Shown: piece by piece, positions 1-7,304 of the stretch
How positions within the stretch are numbered: position 1 is the stretch's first letter
How the letters are laid out: the number at the start of each line of letters is the position of its first letter
DNA from: M3007 sp041160955
Lineage (GTDB): Bacteria > Bacteroidota > Bacteroidia > Chitinophagales > Saprospiraceae
Assembly (NCBI GenBank): GCA_041160955.1
Contig: JBEAVK010000024.1
Coordinates: forward strand, 1-9,625
Length of the DNA stretch: 9,625 nt
Reading direction: 5' to 3'
Program-made: the position numbers and the translations under genes
The notes under the pieces: generated by a model
Told to the model about the DNA's origin: nothing
The model's input: only the letters and a program-made list of their open reading frames with translations
Databases searched by the model: none

Positions 1-368
1 GAATGGTGAAAAATGATTTCGGACTCCCTTTCGATGGGTACAGTTGTTCCCCAAAGTTTGCTGAAATAACTTACCCTTACCTCGTCTTCTATTTCCTGTA
101 CCGAAATAGGTTCATCGGCTGGGAGTTGAGCGCCGCTTTTTTCGGCCTCCAATCGCAATACTCTATTGTAGAGTAACTGATTGGTTTTCATAATAAATGC
201 AAACCCAATCAAGAGTACGGATAAGCCTCCAATACCCAGTACCCAGGTCATAATCTGGTTGAACTCCTGAGCACCTGCTGAGGGTTGAGCAACGGTTGCT
301 TGGCTATTTAGTATATTTATGGCGGCTGTTGTGCATAAAAAAACAAGCCAGTATTTATTTTTTTTCAT
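1..368 (-). CDS. ccoP: cbb3 oxidase diheme subunit CcoP, N-terminal part (cut by window edge)
   Basis: Seen: an open minus-strand frame from an ATG at 366-368 to the window edge, 122 full codons. Residues 7-24 are hydrophobic (signal peptide or membrane anchor) and residues 40-60 form a membrane helix with the sequence TWVLGIGGLSVLLIGFAFIM. A charged, acidic stretch follows (about 70-98), then SKLWGTTVPIERESEIIFHH, which matches the junction before the conserved FixP N-terminal region of Bacteroidota CcoP proteins. Known: CcoP carries two c-type hemes and passes electrons from soluble cytochromes to CcoO and CcoN in the inner membrane. The heme-binding CXXCH motifs should lie beyond the left edge and cannot be seen. 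About 100 residues precede the part shared with proteobacterial CcoP, including an extra helix. It lies 60 bp after ccoQ on the same strand. The assignment rests on N-terminal resemblance plus position after ccoNO and ccoQ. Confidence 0.85.
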   Translation of the reverse strand, partial: MKKNKYWLVFLCTTAAINILNSQATVAQPSAGAQEFNQIMTWVLGIGGLSVLLIGFAFIMKTNQLLYNRVLRLEAEKSGAQLPADEPISVQEIEDEVRVSYFSKLWGTTVPIERESEIIFHH

Positions 369-384
369 GTTTTATATATTTTGA

Positions 385-418
385 AGAACGATTCAGTCAA
401 GTTCTTTTGCTTCGTTCT
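385..418. repeat. inverted repeat between ccoQ and ccoP
   Basis: AGAACGA at 385-391 is the exact complement of TCGTTCT at 412-418, giving a 7-bp stem with a 20-nt loop. Inside the loop, GTTCT at 401-405 can pair with 385-389 instead, so two alternative hairpins are possible. It occupies most of the 60-bp gap between ccoQ and ccoP. It might influence mRNA processing or the CcoQ:CcoP ratio, but a 7-bp stem of this kind can occur by chance. No U-tract follows in the direction of transcription, so it is not a classic terminator. Confidence 0.3.
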
Positions 419-428
419 AGGTACTAAT

Positions 429-587
429 TTAATCCTCCAATGGTAATTCGGACATATACTTCATTTCCTCCTTTTTGGAGAAAAACGCACGAATTGCTGC
501 GGTGCAAAATATGATAAAAAAGAGCAACAAGGAGGATATACCAAACCATTGTACGCTATCAATTGATTGAAGCAAATATTTGTACAT
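429..587 (-). CDS. ccoQ: CcoQ-like small membrane subunit of cbb3 oxidase
   Basis: A 52-residue protein starting MYKYLLQSIDSVQWFG. Residues 13-36 form one membrane helix (WFGISSLLLFFIIFCTAAIRAF), followed by a short charged cytoplasmic tail (SKKEEMKYMSELPLED). One N-terminal helix with a polar tail is the CcoQ/FixQ plan, and the position between ccoNO and ccoP is where ccoQ normally sits. Known: CcoQ stabilises the CcoN-CcoO-CcoP complex and has no cofactor. The ATG at 585-587 is the only start in this frame, because a TAA lies a few codons upstream. It follows ccoNO by a gap of 114 bp with no recognisable promoter, so it is probably cotranscribed with ccoNO. Sequence conservation in CcoQ is low, so the name rests mainly on topology, size and context. 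Confidence 0.8.
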   Translation of the reverse strand: MYKYLLQSIDSVQWFGISSLLLFFIIFCTAAIRAFFSKKEEMKYMSELPLED

Positions 588-701
588 GATGAATATTGTT
601 ATGATTTATATTGTGTTTGGTGCTGCTCTTGGCCGTGCCATCCGAAGTGATTTAGGCTCCAGATGACACATGCCAAGCGAATAACCAATGCTGTTTATTA
701 T

Positions 702-2819
702 TTACTTGTTCTTAACTTTAATATCAGTACCCAAACGCTGCAAATACGCAATAAGAGCGGTGATCTCTTTGTCCTCCAAGTTGGTGTCATTCACACCCTC
801 TTCCGCCAGTTTTTTGGCAACACCTCGCGCTTGATTTTGAGCATCCGCAACAGCGTCGCGGTCAAAACCTTTTGGATAAGGTGTCCCTAGTTGCTGGAGT
901 ACCTTTATTTTTGAAGGTATATCGCCCCAAATAATGACTTGTTCGGATAAATGCGGATAAGCAGGCATGATAGATCCAGGCGACATAGAAGTGGGCTCTA
1001 TCATGTGGTTATAGTGCCAGCTATCGGGGTATCTACCTCCTTCGCGCCAAAGATCAGGGCCGGTGCGTTTACTTCCCCAAAGGAATGGACGATCATAAAT
1101 GTATTCCCCAGATTTTGAATACTCACCATAACGCTCTGTTTCATCGCGGAATGGCCTGATTTGTTGTGAGTGACAACCTACGCAACCTTCTTTGATATAA
1201 ATGTCGCGTCCTACGAGTTCAAGTGGTGTATAAGGTTTAACCGTCGATATTTTAGGAATCTGACTTTCAATAAATACCATAGGCACAATTTGGATAATTC
1301 CACCAATGGCTATTAGTATCGTACTCCAAAGTAACATTTGGATTGGTCGGCTTTCGATCCATCTGTGCCAATGCTCGCCAGCCACTAAAGGTGCATTTTT
1401 GCTAATTCTAGCGGGTGCTTCCGCTGCTTCATCGGCCAAGAAACTACCTTGTTGTGCTGTTCTAACTAAGTTGTAAACCCCAATGATTGTCCCAACAAAA
1501 TACAGTGTTCCGCCTACGCTACGCATAGCATACATCGGGAGTATTTGTTTTACGGTATCCAAAAAGTTGCCCCATACAAGTGTACCTTCTGGCGAAAATT
1601 CTTTCCACATCAGTGCTTGTGTCCATCCTGCCCAATAAAGTGGTATAGCATAGACCAATATACCAATTGTAGCGACCCAGAAGTGTGCATTAGCCAATTT
1701 TACAGAGAATAATTGTGTGCGGTACATACGCGGCCATAACCAATAAAGTACGCTAAAGGTAAGGAAGCCATTCCAGCCCAATGCTCCTACGTGTACGTGT
1801 GCGATAGTCCAATCGGTAAAGTGACTAATTGCATTCACCGATTTAATCGACAACATAGGGCCTTCAAAAGTAGCCATACCATAAGCGGTAACCGCTACAA
1901 CCATAAATTTCAGTACAGGATCTTGTTGTACCCTGTCCCATGCACCTCGGAGTGTAAGCAGGCCATTGAGCATACCGCCCCACGATGGAGCCAGCAACAT
2001 AATGGAGAATACTGTACCCAAAGATTGTACCCAATCCGGTAGTGAAGTGTATAATAAATGGTGCGGACCAGCCCAGATATAGATAAATATCAATGCCCAA
2101 AAGTGGATAATGGATAGTTTGTAAGAGAATACAGGCCGATTGGCCGCCTTGGGCAAAAAGTAATACATCATACCCAAATACGGTGTGGTTAGGAAAAATG
2201 CAACCGCATTATGACCATACCACCACTGCACTAAACCATCTTGTACACCCGTAAAAAGAGGATAACTCTCTGTAAAAGAAACAGGTATCTCAAGGCTGCG
2301 TACAATATGTAATACTGCTACGGTAACCCAAGTGGCAATATAAAACCAAATCGCAACATACAAGTGGTGTTCGCGCCGCGTAAGGATAGTACCAAACATA
2401 TTGATCCCAAAAACAACCCAAATGGCTGTAATTAACAGATCAATAGGCCATATCAATTCTGCGTATTCCGAACTCGTTGTCATACCCATTGGTAGGGTAT
2501 AGGCGGCACATAGAATGATGATTTGCCAGCCATAAAAATGGATCCAGGATAGTTTATCGCTCCAAATACGGGCTTTCAGTAGCCGTTGTAGCGAGTAATA
2601 GACACCCATGAATATACCATTGCCTACAAAGGCAAATATAACAGCATTGGTGTGCAAGGGTCTTAAACGGCCAAAGGTAAGCCAAGGGCCAAAGTTGAGG
2701 TCTGGATAAATAAGTTGGAAAGCAAGGATCAAACCTACAAGCATCCCAACTAGTCCCCAAACGAAAGCGGCAACGCCAAAGGCTCGGGTAATTTTGTTGT
2801 CGTAATTAAATTTTTCCAT
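702..2819 (-). CDS. ccoNO: fused CcoN-CcoO subunit of cbb3-type cytochrome c oxidase
   Basis: Catalytic core of the cbb3 oxidase: reduces O2 to water and pumps protons in the inner membrane. Seen (705 aa from the Met at 2819): residues 1 to about 465 are the 12-helix CcoN part with all metal ligands: His56 and His343 (low-spin heme b), His341 (heme b3), His203, His253 and His254 (CuB), Tyr247 for the His-Tyr cross-link, and Glu319 in FEGP. Their spacing matches Pseudomonas stutzeri CcoN throughout. From about residue 482 the CcoO part begins: a membrane anchor (about 492-516), then one heme c site, CVGCH at 546-550, with a likely axial Met618 in SIMPAYP. No stop or frameshift separates the two halves, so this is a true fusion, as is usual in Bacteroidota. 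The Met at 2819 (MEKFNYDNK) fits the family N-terminus; an in-frame ATG at 2853-2855 would add 12 residues and begin 10 bp after ccoS. Probably cotranscribed with ccoS. Confidence 0.96.
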   Translation of the reverse strand: MEKFNYDNKITRAFGVAAFVWGLVGMLVGLILAFQLIYPDLNFGPWLTFGRLRPLHTNAVIFAFVGNGIFMGVYYSLQRLLKARIWSDKLSWIHFYGWQIIILCAAYTLPMGMTTSSEYAELIWPIDLLITAIWVVFGINMFGTILTRREHHLYVAIWFYIATWVTVAVLHIVRSLEIPVSFTESYPLFTGVQDGLVQWWYGHNAVAFFLTTPYLGMMYYFLPKAANRPVFSYKLSIIHFWALIFIYIWAGPHHLLYTSLPDWVQSLGTVFSIMLLAPSWGGMLNGLLTLRGAWDRVQQDPVLKFMVVAVTAYGMATFEGPMLSIKSVNAISHFTDWTIAHVHVGALGWNGFLTFSVLYWLWPRMYRTQLFSVKLANAHFWVATIGILVYAIPLYWAGWTQALMWKEFSPEGTLVWGNFLDTVKQILPMYAMRSVGGTLYFVGTIIGVYNLVRTAQQGSFLADEAAEAPARISKNAPLVAGEHWHRWIESRPIQMLLWSTILIAIGGIIQIVPMVFIESQIPKISTVKPYTPLELVGRDIYIKEGCVGCHSQQIRPFRDETERYGEYSKSGEYIYDRPFLWGSKRTGPDLWREGGRYPDSWHYNHMIEPTSMSPGSIMPAYPHLSEQVIIWGDIPSKIKVLQQLGTPYPKGFDRDAVADAQNQARGVAKKLAEEGVNDTNLEDKEITALIAYLQRLGTDIKVKNK

Positions 2820-2865
2820 ACACGTTAAATTATTAATTTTGTTTAGGAGCATCATTTAAATGTTC

Positions 2866-3048
2866 CTATATATCACTTTTCGTTGTTGTTTCGGTTTTAT
2901 TCGCTTCTAATTCGTCCTCAAATAGCATCCGAACAGAAGGTGTGTATTCGTCTTCAAATTGACCATCTTTGGTGGCAAGGATAAATGACATCAGAAAACC
3001 TAAGGCTAATAAAAGGCTTACTGCGATTAGAAATAACATGATCTTCAT
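2866..3048 (-). CDS. ccoS: cbb3 oxidase maturation protein CcoS
   Basis: A 60-residue single-helix membrane protein. Seen: MKIMLFLIAVSLLLALGFLM forms the N-terminal helix, then a Lys-Asp-Gly-Gln-Phe-Glu-Asp segment (KDGQFEDEYTPSVRMLFEDE) that is the CcoS hallmark (hydrophobic helix, then GQFDD and a short acidic tail). Known: CcoS is required to insert heme b and CuB cofactors into CcoN in purple bacteria, together with the CcoI copper pump. The start is placed at 3048 because it gives the family N-terminus and because the likely promoter -7 box (3081-3088) lies upstream; an in-frame ATG at 3102 would start before that box. It is the first gene of the run ccoS-ccoNO-ccoQ-ccoP, and its promoter carries an Fnr-like dyad. 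Confidence 0.9.
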   Translation of the reverse strand: MKIMLFLIAVSLLLALGFLMSFILATKDGQFEDEYTPSVRMLFEDELEANKTETTTKSDI

Positions 3049-3080
3049 AATTCCGTATGGCTCATTTTTTGAACCCGGTG

Positions 3081-3088
3081 CAAATGTC
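3081..3088 (-). promoter_or_regulatory. ccoS promoter, -7 element
   Basis: On the minus strand the bases read GACATTTG, one mismatch from the Bacteroidota -7 consensus TAnnTTTG. Transcription should begin near 3077, about 29 nt before the ccoS ATG at 3048. The centre (3084.5) is exactly 33 bp from the centre of the Fnr-like dyad at 3111-3124, the same distance as at ccoI and usp. No good -33 TTG is seen, as expected for an activator-dependent promoter. Inferred from sequence only. Confidence 0.5.
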
Positions 3089-3110
3089 CGTATAAAGGTC
3101 ATGGTGAGGA

Positions 3111-3146
3111 ATGACAGAAATCACCTAGGCCATTGACTTTTATTAA
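3111..3146. promoter_or_regulatory. shared pair of Fnr-like operators between divergent ccoS and the unknown gene
   Basis: Two 14-bp dyads lie in the divergent intergenic region: ATGAC-AGAA-ATCAC at 3111-3124 and TTGAC-TTTT-ATTAA at 3133-3146. They match TTGAT-N4-ATCAA at 7 and 8 of 10 half-site positions. Their centres are 22 bp apart, two helical turns. The left dyad is proximal for ccoS (33 bp to its -7 box) and the right dyad is proximal for the plus-strand gene (34 bp to its -7 box), so each is distal for the other. The right dyad matches the proximal dyad of ccoI at 12 of 14 bases when both are oriented toward their gene. Binding by a Crp/Fnr protein is inferred. Confidence 0.6.
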
Positions 3147-3149
3147 GGC

Positions 3150-3177
3150 TTGGTAGTGGGTAGGTGGTGCATCTTTG
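3150..3177 (+). promoter_or_regulatory. promoter of the plus-strand unknown gene
   Basis: CATCTTTG at 3170-3177 is one mismatch from TAnnTTTG, and a TTG at 3150-3152 lies 17 bp upstream, in the range for the -33 element. The predicted transcript start near 3181 leaves a leader of about 25 nt before the ATG at 3206. It argues against the earlier in-frame ATG at 3164, which would precede the transcript. The Fnr-like dyad at 3133-3146 is centred 34 bp upstream of the -7 centre. Confidence 0.5.
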
Positions 3178-3205
3178 TAGTGTAAATAAAATAAAAATAT
3201 ATACC

Positions 3206-3616
3206 ATGCAATTATCTATTTTAAAATCGCACACTGTTGCAGATGTACAAGATGACTTTAATGCCAGTTTCCCTTTCCTGAAAATAGTGTTTTTTACCAA
3301 AACGCACAAGGATGGCGGCTCTAATAATGCTAAATTTATGATCACCGACCGTAGCAAATTATTGAGCGATGTGGCGGGTTTTAAAGATGAGTGCCTGCTG
3401 GCCATTGAGCCACACATGAAAACTTTTGAAGTAGAAAAGATGGTGGAAGAAACCGCTGGGCTACACGTGCAGATATTCCGAAAATCAGGTAATGTTTGGC
3501 TTGAAACGACGGTGTCTGATCATCTTACATTGGACGAACAGACCGAAAAAGCGTTCTCACAAGAGGTATATCAACAGCCTATCGTTGATCCTTTGGATTA
3601 TAGGGAGCAAGATTAA
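3206..3616 (+). CDS. conserved Bacteroidota-type protein of unknown function
   Basis: A 136-residue soluble protein with no signal peptide, membrane helix or metal-binding cluster; Cys63 is its only cysteine. I do not know a function. Its pattern (TVADVQDDF near 10-18, FPFLKIVFF at 22-30, then VQIFRKSGNVWLETT at 88-102, ending in a LTLDEQ segment) resembles hypothetical proteins I associate with Bacteroidota, but I cannot check this. Residues 9-31 and 70-92 show a similar order of hydrophobic positions (a helix, then a strand ending in Phe plus basic residues), suggesting two related halves. It is the only plus-strand gene here. It is divergent from ccoS, shares its operator pair, and overlaps the kinase gene at the stop codons. 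That context suggests a role under low oxygen, perhaps in oxidase assembly or signalling; this is inference. The start at 3206 fits the predicted promoter and the family-like N-terminus MQLSILKSHT; an in-frame ATG at 3164 would add 14 residues. Confidence 0.85.
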   Translation: MQLSILKSHTVADVQDDFNASFPFLKIVFFTKTHKDGGSNNAKFMITDRSKLLSDVAGFKDECLLAIEPHMKTFEVEKMVEETAGLHVQIFRKSGNVWLETTVSDHLTLDEQTEKAFSQEVYQQPIVDPLDYREQD

Positions 3617-4824
3617 TGGTTCGGTTTCAGGGGTAGATCCACCCAAAATGAACTACCCAGCCCTTCCATACTTTCAAAACCTATCTTGCCGTGGAGTAAT
3701 TCAACGTATTTTTTAACGATATACAGCCCCAAACCGGTGCCCTGTGTACTGTTCACCACATTACTGCCCCTGAAAAAACGATCAAATAAATGCTGCTGCT
3801 CATCCAGCGGTATGCCTATACCTTTGTCTTGTACATCTAAGAAAATATCTTCATTAGATGCAATGCTTTTTATCGTAATTGTGCTGTTTTCAGGGGCATA
3901 TTTAATGGCATTGGAGATTAAATGCCGTAAGATGGATTGTACCAGTTTATGATCCAAATGAACCGTTTGCTGGCCTTCATGTACCAATTCAAATACCTGA
4001 CCTTTTTTTAACAGGTATTGCAAGGATTGGGTCAATTCGGCGATACAGGATACGATATCAACGACTTCCGTTTTTACCGTAATCAGCCCGTCTTCGAGTT
4101 GCTCCAACGATAGAAACTCGTTTAGGATATTACTCAATTCATTGACTGCTTCTTTTATCCGCGCAGCGTGTTTTTTTATTTTAGTAAAATCTTGGCGTTC
4201 GGCGTATTGTTCTATCAACGAACCGGACGACAAAACAGTCGTGAGTGGCGTCCTGAATTCGTGCGAAGTGACATTGATAAAACGCTTTTTAAGGTTATCC
4301 AATGCCATTTCTTTCGATAGCGCATCGAGTAATTCGATTTTTGTTTGTTCCAATTCCAGTGTCTGCGCTTTTACATTAATTTCCAAATTGGTATTGGCAT
4401 TTTTTAACTCTAAACTTAGGTTGGACAATGCTTGTTTTTGTTGCAATATAGATGATTCGTAGTTTTTGCGGAACGTATTGTCCATAACAAATGCGATCAC
4501 AAATACACCTTCTTTGTTTTGGAATGGACTAAGACTGAGTTCAACGGCTATCTCCGTACCGTCTTGTTTGAATCCAATGAGTTCTAACGCTCCTATTGCC
4601 GTATCTATGGATGACGGCTGATATATGCCCATATTTGTCTCCTTTTCGGGTGTAAAACGAGGTGGAATAAGCAATTCAATATTGTAGCCTACCAAGCCTC
4701 CGCTGCCATAACCAAACAATACTTCCAACGATGGATTGGCCATGAGTATTAGCCCCTTTTCGTCGGTTAAAAGAATACCATTTGGGGCATGTTGAAATAA
4801 GGTTTCAAATGTAGATTGTATCAT
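3613..4824 (-). CDS. soluble PAS-domain sensor histidine kinase
   Basis: A 403-residue cytoplasmic kinase with no membrane helix. Seen: an N-terminal PAS domain (about 4-120, with FQHAPNGILLTDEKGLILMAN at the start and DGTEIAVELSLSP near 88-100); a Glu/Lys/Leu-rich coiled coil (about 122-178); a HisKA domain with the phospho-accepting His188 in SHEFRTPL; and a HATPase domain with the N box at Asn305, G1 box DKGIGIP (333-339), F box near 347-352 and G2 box GTGLGL (362-367). All catalytic motifs are intact. The FixL heme ligand is not there: aligning on the IP...DGT segment puts Glu where FixL has its proximal His, and the distal Arg is also replaced. No receiver is fused; the only regulator in the window is the receiver-Crp/Fnr protein one gene upstream. 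Its ATG overlaps the ccoI stop (ATGA), so it is translationally coupled to ccoI and shares its promoter. Its stop overlaps that of the convergent gene. Confidence 0.93.
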   Translation of the reverse strand: MIQSTFETLFQHAPNGILLTDEKGLILMANPSLEVLFGYGSGGLVGYNIELLIPPRFTPEKETNMGIYQPSSIDTAIGALELIGFKQDGTEIAVELSLSPFQNKEGVFVIAFVMDNTFRKNYESSILQQKQALSNLSLELKNANTNLEINVKAQTLELEQTKIELLDALSKEMALDNLKKRFINVTSHEFRTPLTTVLSSGSLIEQYAERQDFTKIKKHAARIKEAVNELSNILNEFLSLEQLEDGLITVKTEVVDIVSCIAELTQSLQYLLKKGQVFELVHEGQQTVHLDHKLVQSILRHLISNAIKYAPENSTITIKSIASNEDIFLDVQDKGIGIPLDEQQHLFDRFFRGSNVVNSTQGTGLGLYIVKKYVELLHGKIGFESMEGLGSSFWVDLPLKPNH

Positions 4825-7286
4825 AATTTTAAACGTTTGGCTTTCAAATTACCCATTCCCACCCCAAAAAGTACGATGGAAACAGAACTGATCGGCATTA
4901 AAATAGCAGCAACCAACGGAGAGAGGTGGCCTCCAACGGCATAACTCAAACCAATGATATTGTACAGCACCGCAACACCATAAGAGTACTGAACAATAGA
5001 AACGCCAGATTGGGCCAATTGGATAAATTGAGGTAATTGCTCAAAAGCCCGTGCATCCAAAATAGCATCGCTGGCTGGGGTGAAATTATTGGTATTTTCC
5101 GATACCACAATACCCATATTGCTTTGGCGAAGTGCGCCTGCATCATTTAAACCATCGCCAAGGAAGAGTACATTTTGCCCTTTTTCTTGTAATTTTTTGA
5201 CAAAATCTAATTTTTCTTGCGGACTTAAGCGAAAGTGCATCATCGTTTTATCAGGGAAAAATGGCGCTAATGCCACTGTTTCCTGATCTTGGTCGCCAGA
5301 GAGTAAGTAAATCGAATTGGGCGATTTTTGCCTGATTTTTGAACCTTTTTTTGTTGTCCTGAAAAAATCCAAAACCGATTGTAACCCATGACGATATTGG
5401 CTTTTTATGTCAAAATAGCCCAATATTAAATCATCAATGGCTACAAAAACACCAGTTTTTTGGTTGTCTTTTACACCCACAAAACTGGCTGAACCCACTT
5501 TAACACGGTGGTTCAGCACAATACCCGAAATACCATGCCCCGGTATTTCTTCAAATTGATCCACCGCCTCTTTTTTTATATCGGGCATGGTAGCGCATAT
5601 TTTACGGCTCAATGGATGTGTCGAATGGTAGGTCAATGATTTGATCAATGTTTTGGCCATTTCGTCCAATGTTAACCCCACAAAGGCAATGCGCTCCTGA
5701 TTAAGGCTCGAAATCGTACCTGTTTTGTCAAAAGCCACCGCGTTAAAAGCGGATAAGGCTTCCACGGCTTCGTTGTTTTTTAAATAAAACCGATGTTGCC
5801 CCAATATGCGCAGAATATTGCCCATCGTAAATGGGATAGATAGCGCAATGGTACACGGACACGCAACGATCATCACTGCCGTAAACGCATTGATCGCGGT
5901 AGGTATATCACCACGTACCAGCCACCAATAACCCAAAGCACTCCCGCCTACCAATAAGATGACCCAAGAGAAGAACCAACCTGCCTGATCGGCCAATGAA
6001 CGCACCGATCCATCGGGTGTATTGGTGCGCTTAAATGCTTCGTTGTTCCACAACAAAGTCAAATGGCTTTGCGATGCGGGGTGCGTCAGCGTAAGTTCAA
6101 TACTGGCACCCATTTGTTTACCACCTGCAAAAATGCGCTCCCCGCTATTGACCAGCACTGGCACAGATTCGCCAGTGATAAAACTATAATCAATCAGTGC
6201 AGATCCTTTGAGCAGCAGTCCGTCGGCTGGGATAATTTCTTGGCTTTTTACTACAATAATATCGCCCGGAACAAGCCGATTAATAGAAACAGAAGTTTCG
6301 GTTTGTCCCTCTTTGCGGAGTGCCGATACTGGGAAATAAGACTTGTAATTGCGTTCAAAAGATAATTGATTCCAAGTTTTTTGCTGAAACCATTTGCCAA
6401 TGAGCAACAAAAAAGTAAGTCCGGCAAAGGAATCCAAATATCCTGCTCCTGTATGTGTCGTAATTTCCCAAACACTGCGTAAAAACAAGGACAATAAAGC
6501 CAAACAGAGCGGAATTTCGATATTTAATCGGCGGTGTAATATGCCTTGGTAAGCAGAAATAAAATAATCGCGCGCACTATAGAGCAGCACAGGCAGTGCC
6601 AATACAATACTCAAATAACCAAATACATTAGCATACAACCGGAAATGATCGGCATCCATGCCCACATATTCGGGGAAACTAAAGAGCATAATATTACCCA
6701 CAGCAAACCCCGCTACCGCAATTTGCATGGATAGTTTTTTGGATGCGGAACTGGGTTTTGTACCTTCAATATCTGCCAGATTGATCTCTGGTTTATAGCC
6801 AATGGCATCTAGTGTTGTGGCTATTTTGCTCAGGGTAGTAAGCCGCGGATCGTATTGGATATGCACCTTTTTTTTGTAAAAATTGACCCGTGCATGGGTA
6901 ACGCCAGCATCCAATTTACTCAAATGCTCCAATAACCAAATACAGGAAACACAGTGCATTTGAGGGATATAAAACTCGATTTGCGCTACCGAATCGCTGC
7001 GGAAGGTGAGCAGTTTTTCTTGCACATCGGGATCGTCCAAATAGGTAAAGAGTGGGATGGTTTTCTTTTCCTTTAACGATTTTCCGGCAGAAGGATCTAA
7101 TGTGTAGTAGGTACAGAGGTTATTGGCATTCAGGATTTCATATACCATTTTACAGCCATTACAACAAAAGAACTTATCCTCTAAATACAGGCGGTCATTG
7201 TTACAGGTATCGTGACAATGATAGCAAATGGGCTGTGTATGTGCCGTATTGCTGCTTTTTACTGGACTTGTGTGTATTTGTTGCAT
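4821..7286 (-). CDS. ccoI: copper-translocating P1B-type ATPase CcoI/FixI
   Basis: Inner-membrane pump that exports Cu to supply the CuB site of cbb3 oxidase. Seen (821 aa from the Met at 7286): a Cys-rich N-terminal metal-binding region (Cys21, Cys24, Cys28, Cys41, Cys42, Cys45; the type found in CcoI); an HMA domain with MHCVSC (Cys112, Cys115); membrane helices about 186-206, 218-238, 257-272, 283-300, 436-455, 464-485 with the transport motif CPC at 476-478, and two near the C-terminus; TGES at 371-374; phosphorylation motif DKTGT with Asp520; the P1B HP pair at 557-558; and the hinge GDGLND at 710-715. The DKTGT motif continues IS instead of the usual LT, and GDGLNDAG replaces GDGINDAP. 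The chosen start follows the promoter by a short leader; an in-frame ATG at 7370 would add 28 residues but lies inside the operator region. The 3' end overlaps the kinase start by 4 bp. Confidence 0.95.
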   Translation of the reverse strand: MQQIHTSPVKSSNTAHTQPICYHCHDTCNNDRLYLEDKFFCCNGCKMVYEILNANNLCTYYTLDPSAGKSLKEKKTIPLFTYLDDPDVQEKLLTFRSDSVAQIEFYIPQMHCVSCIWLLEHLSKLDAGVTHARVNFYKKKVHIQYDPRLTTLSKIATTLDAIGYKPEINLADIEGTKPSSASKKLSMQIAVAGFAVGNIMLFSFPEYVGMDADHFRLYANVFGYLSIVLALPVLLYSARDYFISAYQGILHRRLNIEIPLCLALLSLFLRSVWEITTHTGAGYLDSFAGLTFLLLIGKWFQQKTWNQLSFERNYKSYFPVSALRKEGQTETSVSINRLVPGDIIVVKSQEIIPADGLLLKGSALIDYSFITGESVPVLVNSGERIFAGGKQMGASIELTLTHPASQSHLTLLWNNEAFKRTNTPDGSVRSLADQAGWFFSWVILLVGGSALGYWWLVRGDIPTAINAFTAVMIVACPCTIALSIPFTMGNILRILGQHRFYLKNNEAVEALSAFNAVAFDKTGTISSLNQERIAFVGLTLDEMAKTLIKSLTYHSTHPLSRKICATMPDIKKEAVDQFEEIPGHGISGIVLNHRVKVGSASFVGVKDNQKTGVFVAIDDLILGYFDIKSQYRHGLQSVLDFFRTTKKGSKIRQKSPNSIYLLSGDQDQETVALAPFFPDKTMMHFRLSPQEKLDFVKKLQEKGQNVLFLGDGLNDAGALRQSNMGIVVSENTNNFTPASDAILDARAFEQLPQFIQLAQSGVSIVQYSYGVAVLYNIIGLSYAVGGHLSPLVAAILMPISSVSIVLFGVGMGNLKAKRLKL

Positions 7287-7304
7287 GAATATTGAATGTT
7301 TATG

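Noticed and set aside
606..671. A 21-codon minus-strand open frame in the gap between ccoNO and ccoQ
   Set aside because: No hydrophobic segment, no familiar pattern and no promoter; frames of this length are expected by chance. The gap also has a 4-bp GC stem near 630-640, too short to call a terminator.
4465..4824. Naming the kinase FixL because it sits beside cbb3 genes
   Set aside because: The heme-binding His and distal Arg of FixL are absent, so the name would imply a sensor chemistry that the sequence does not support.
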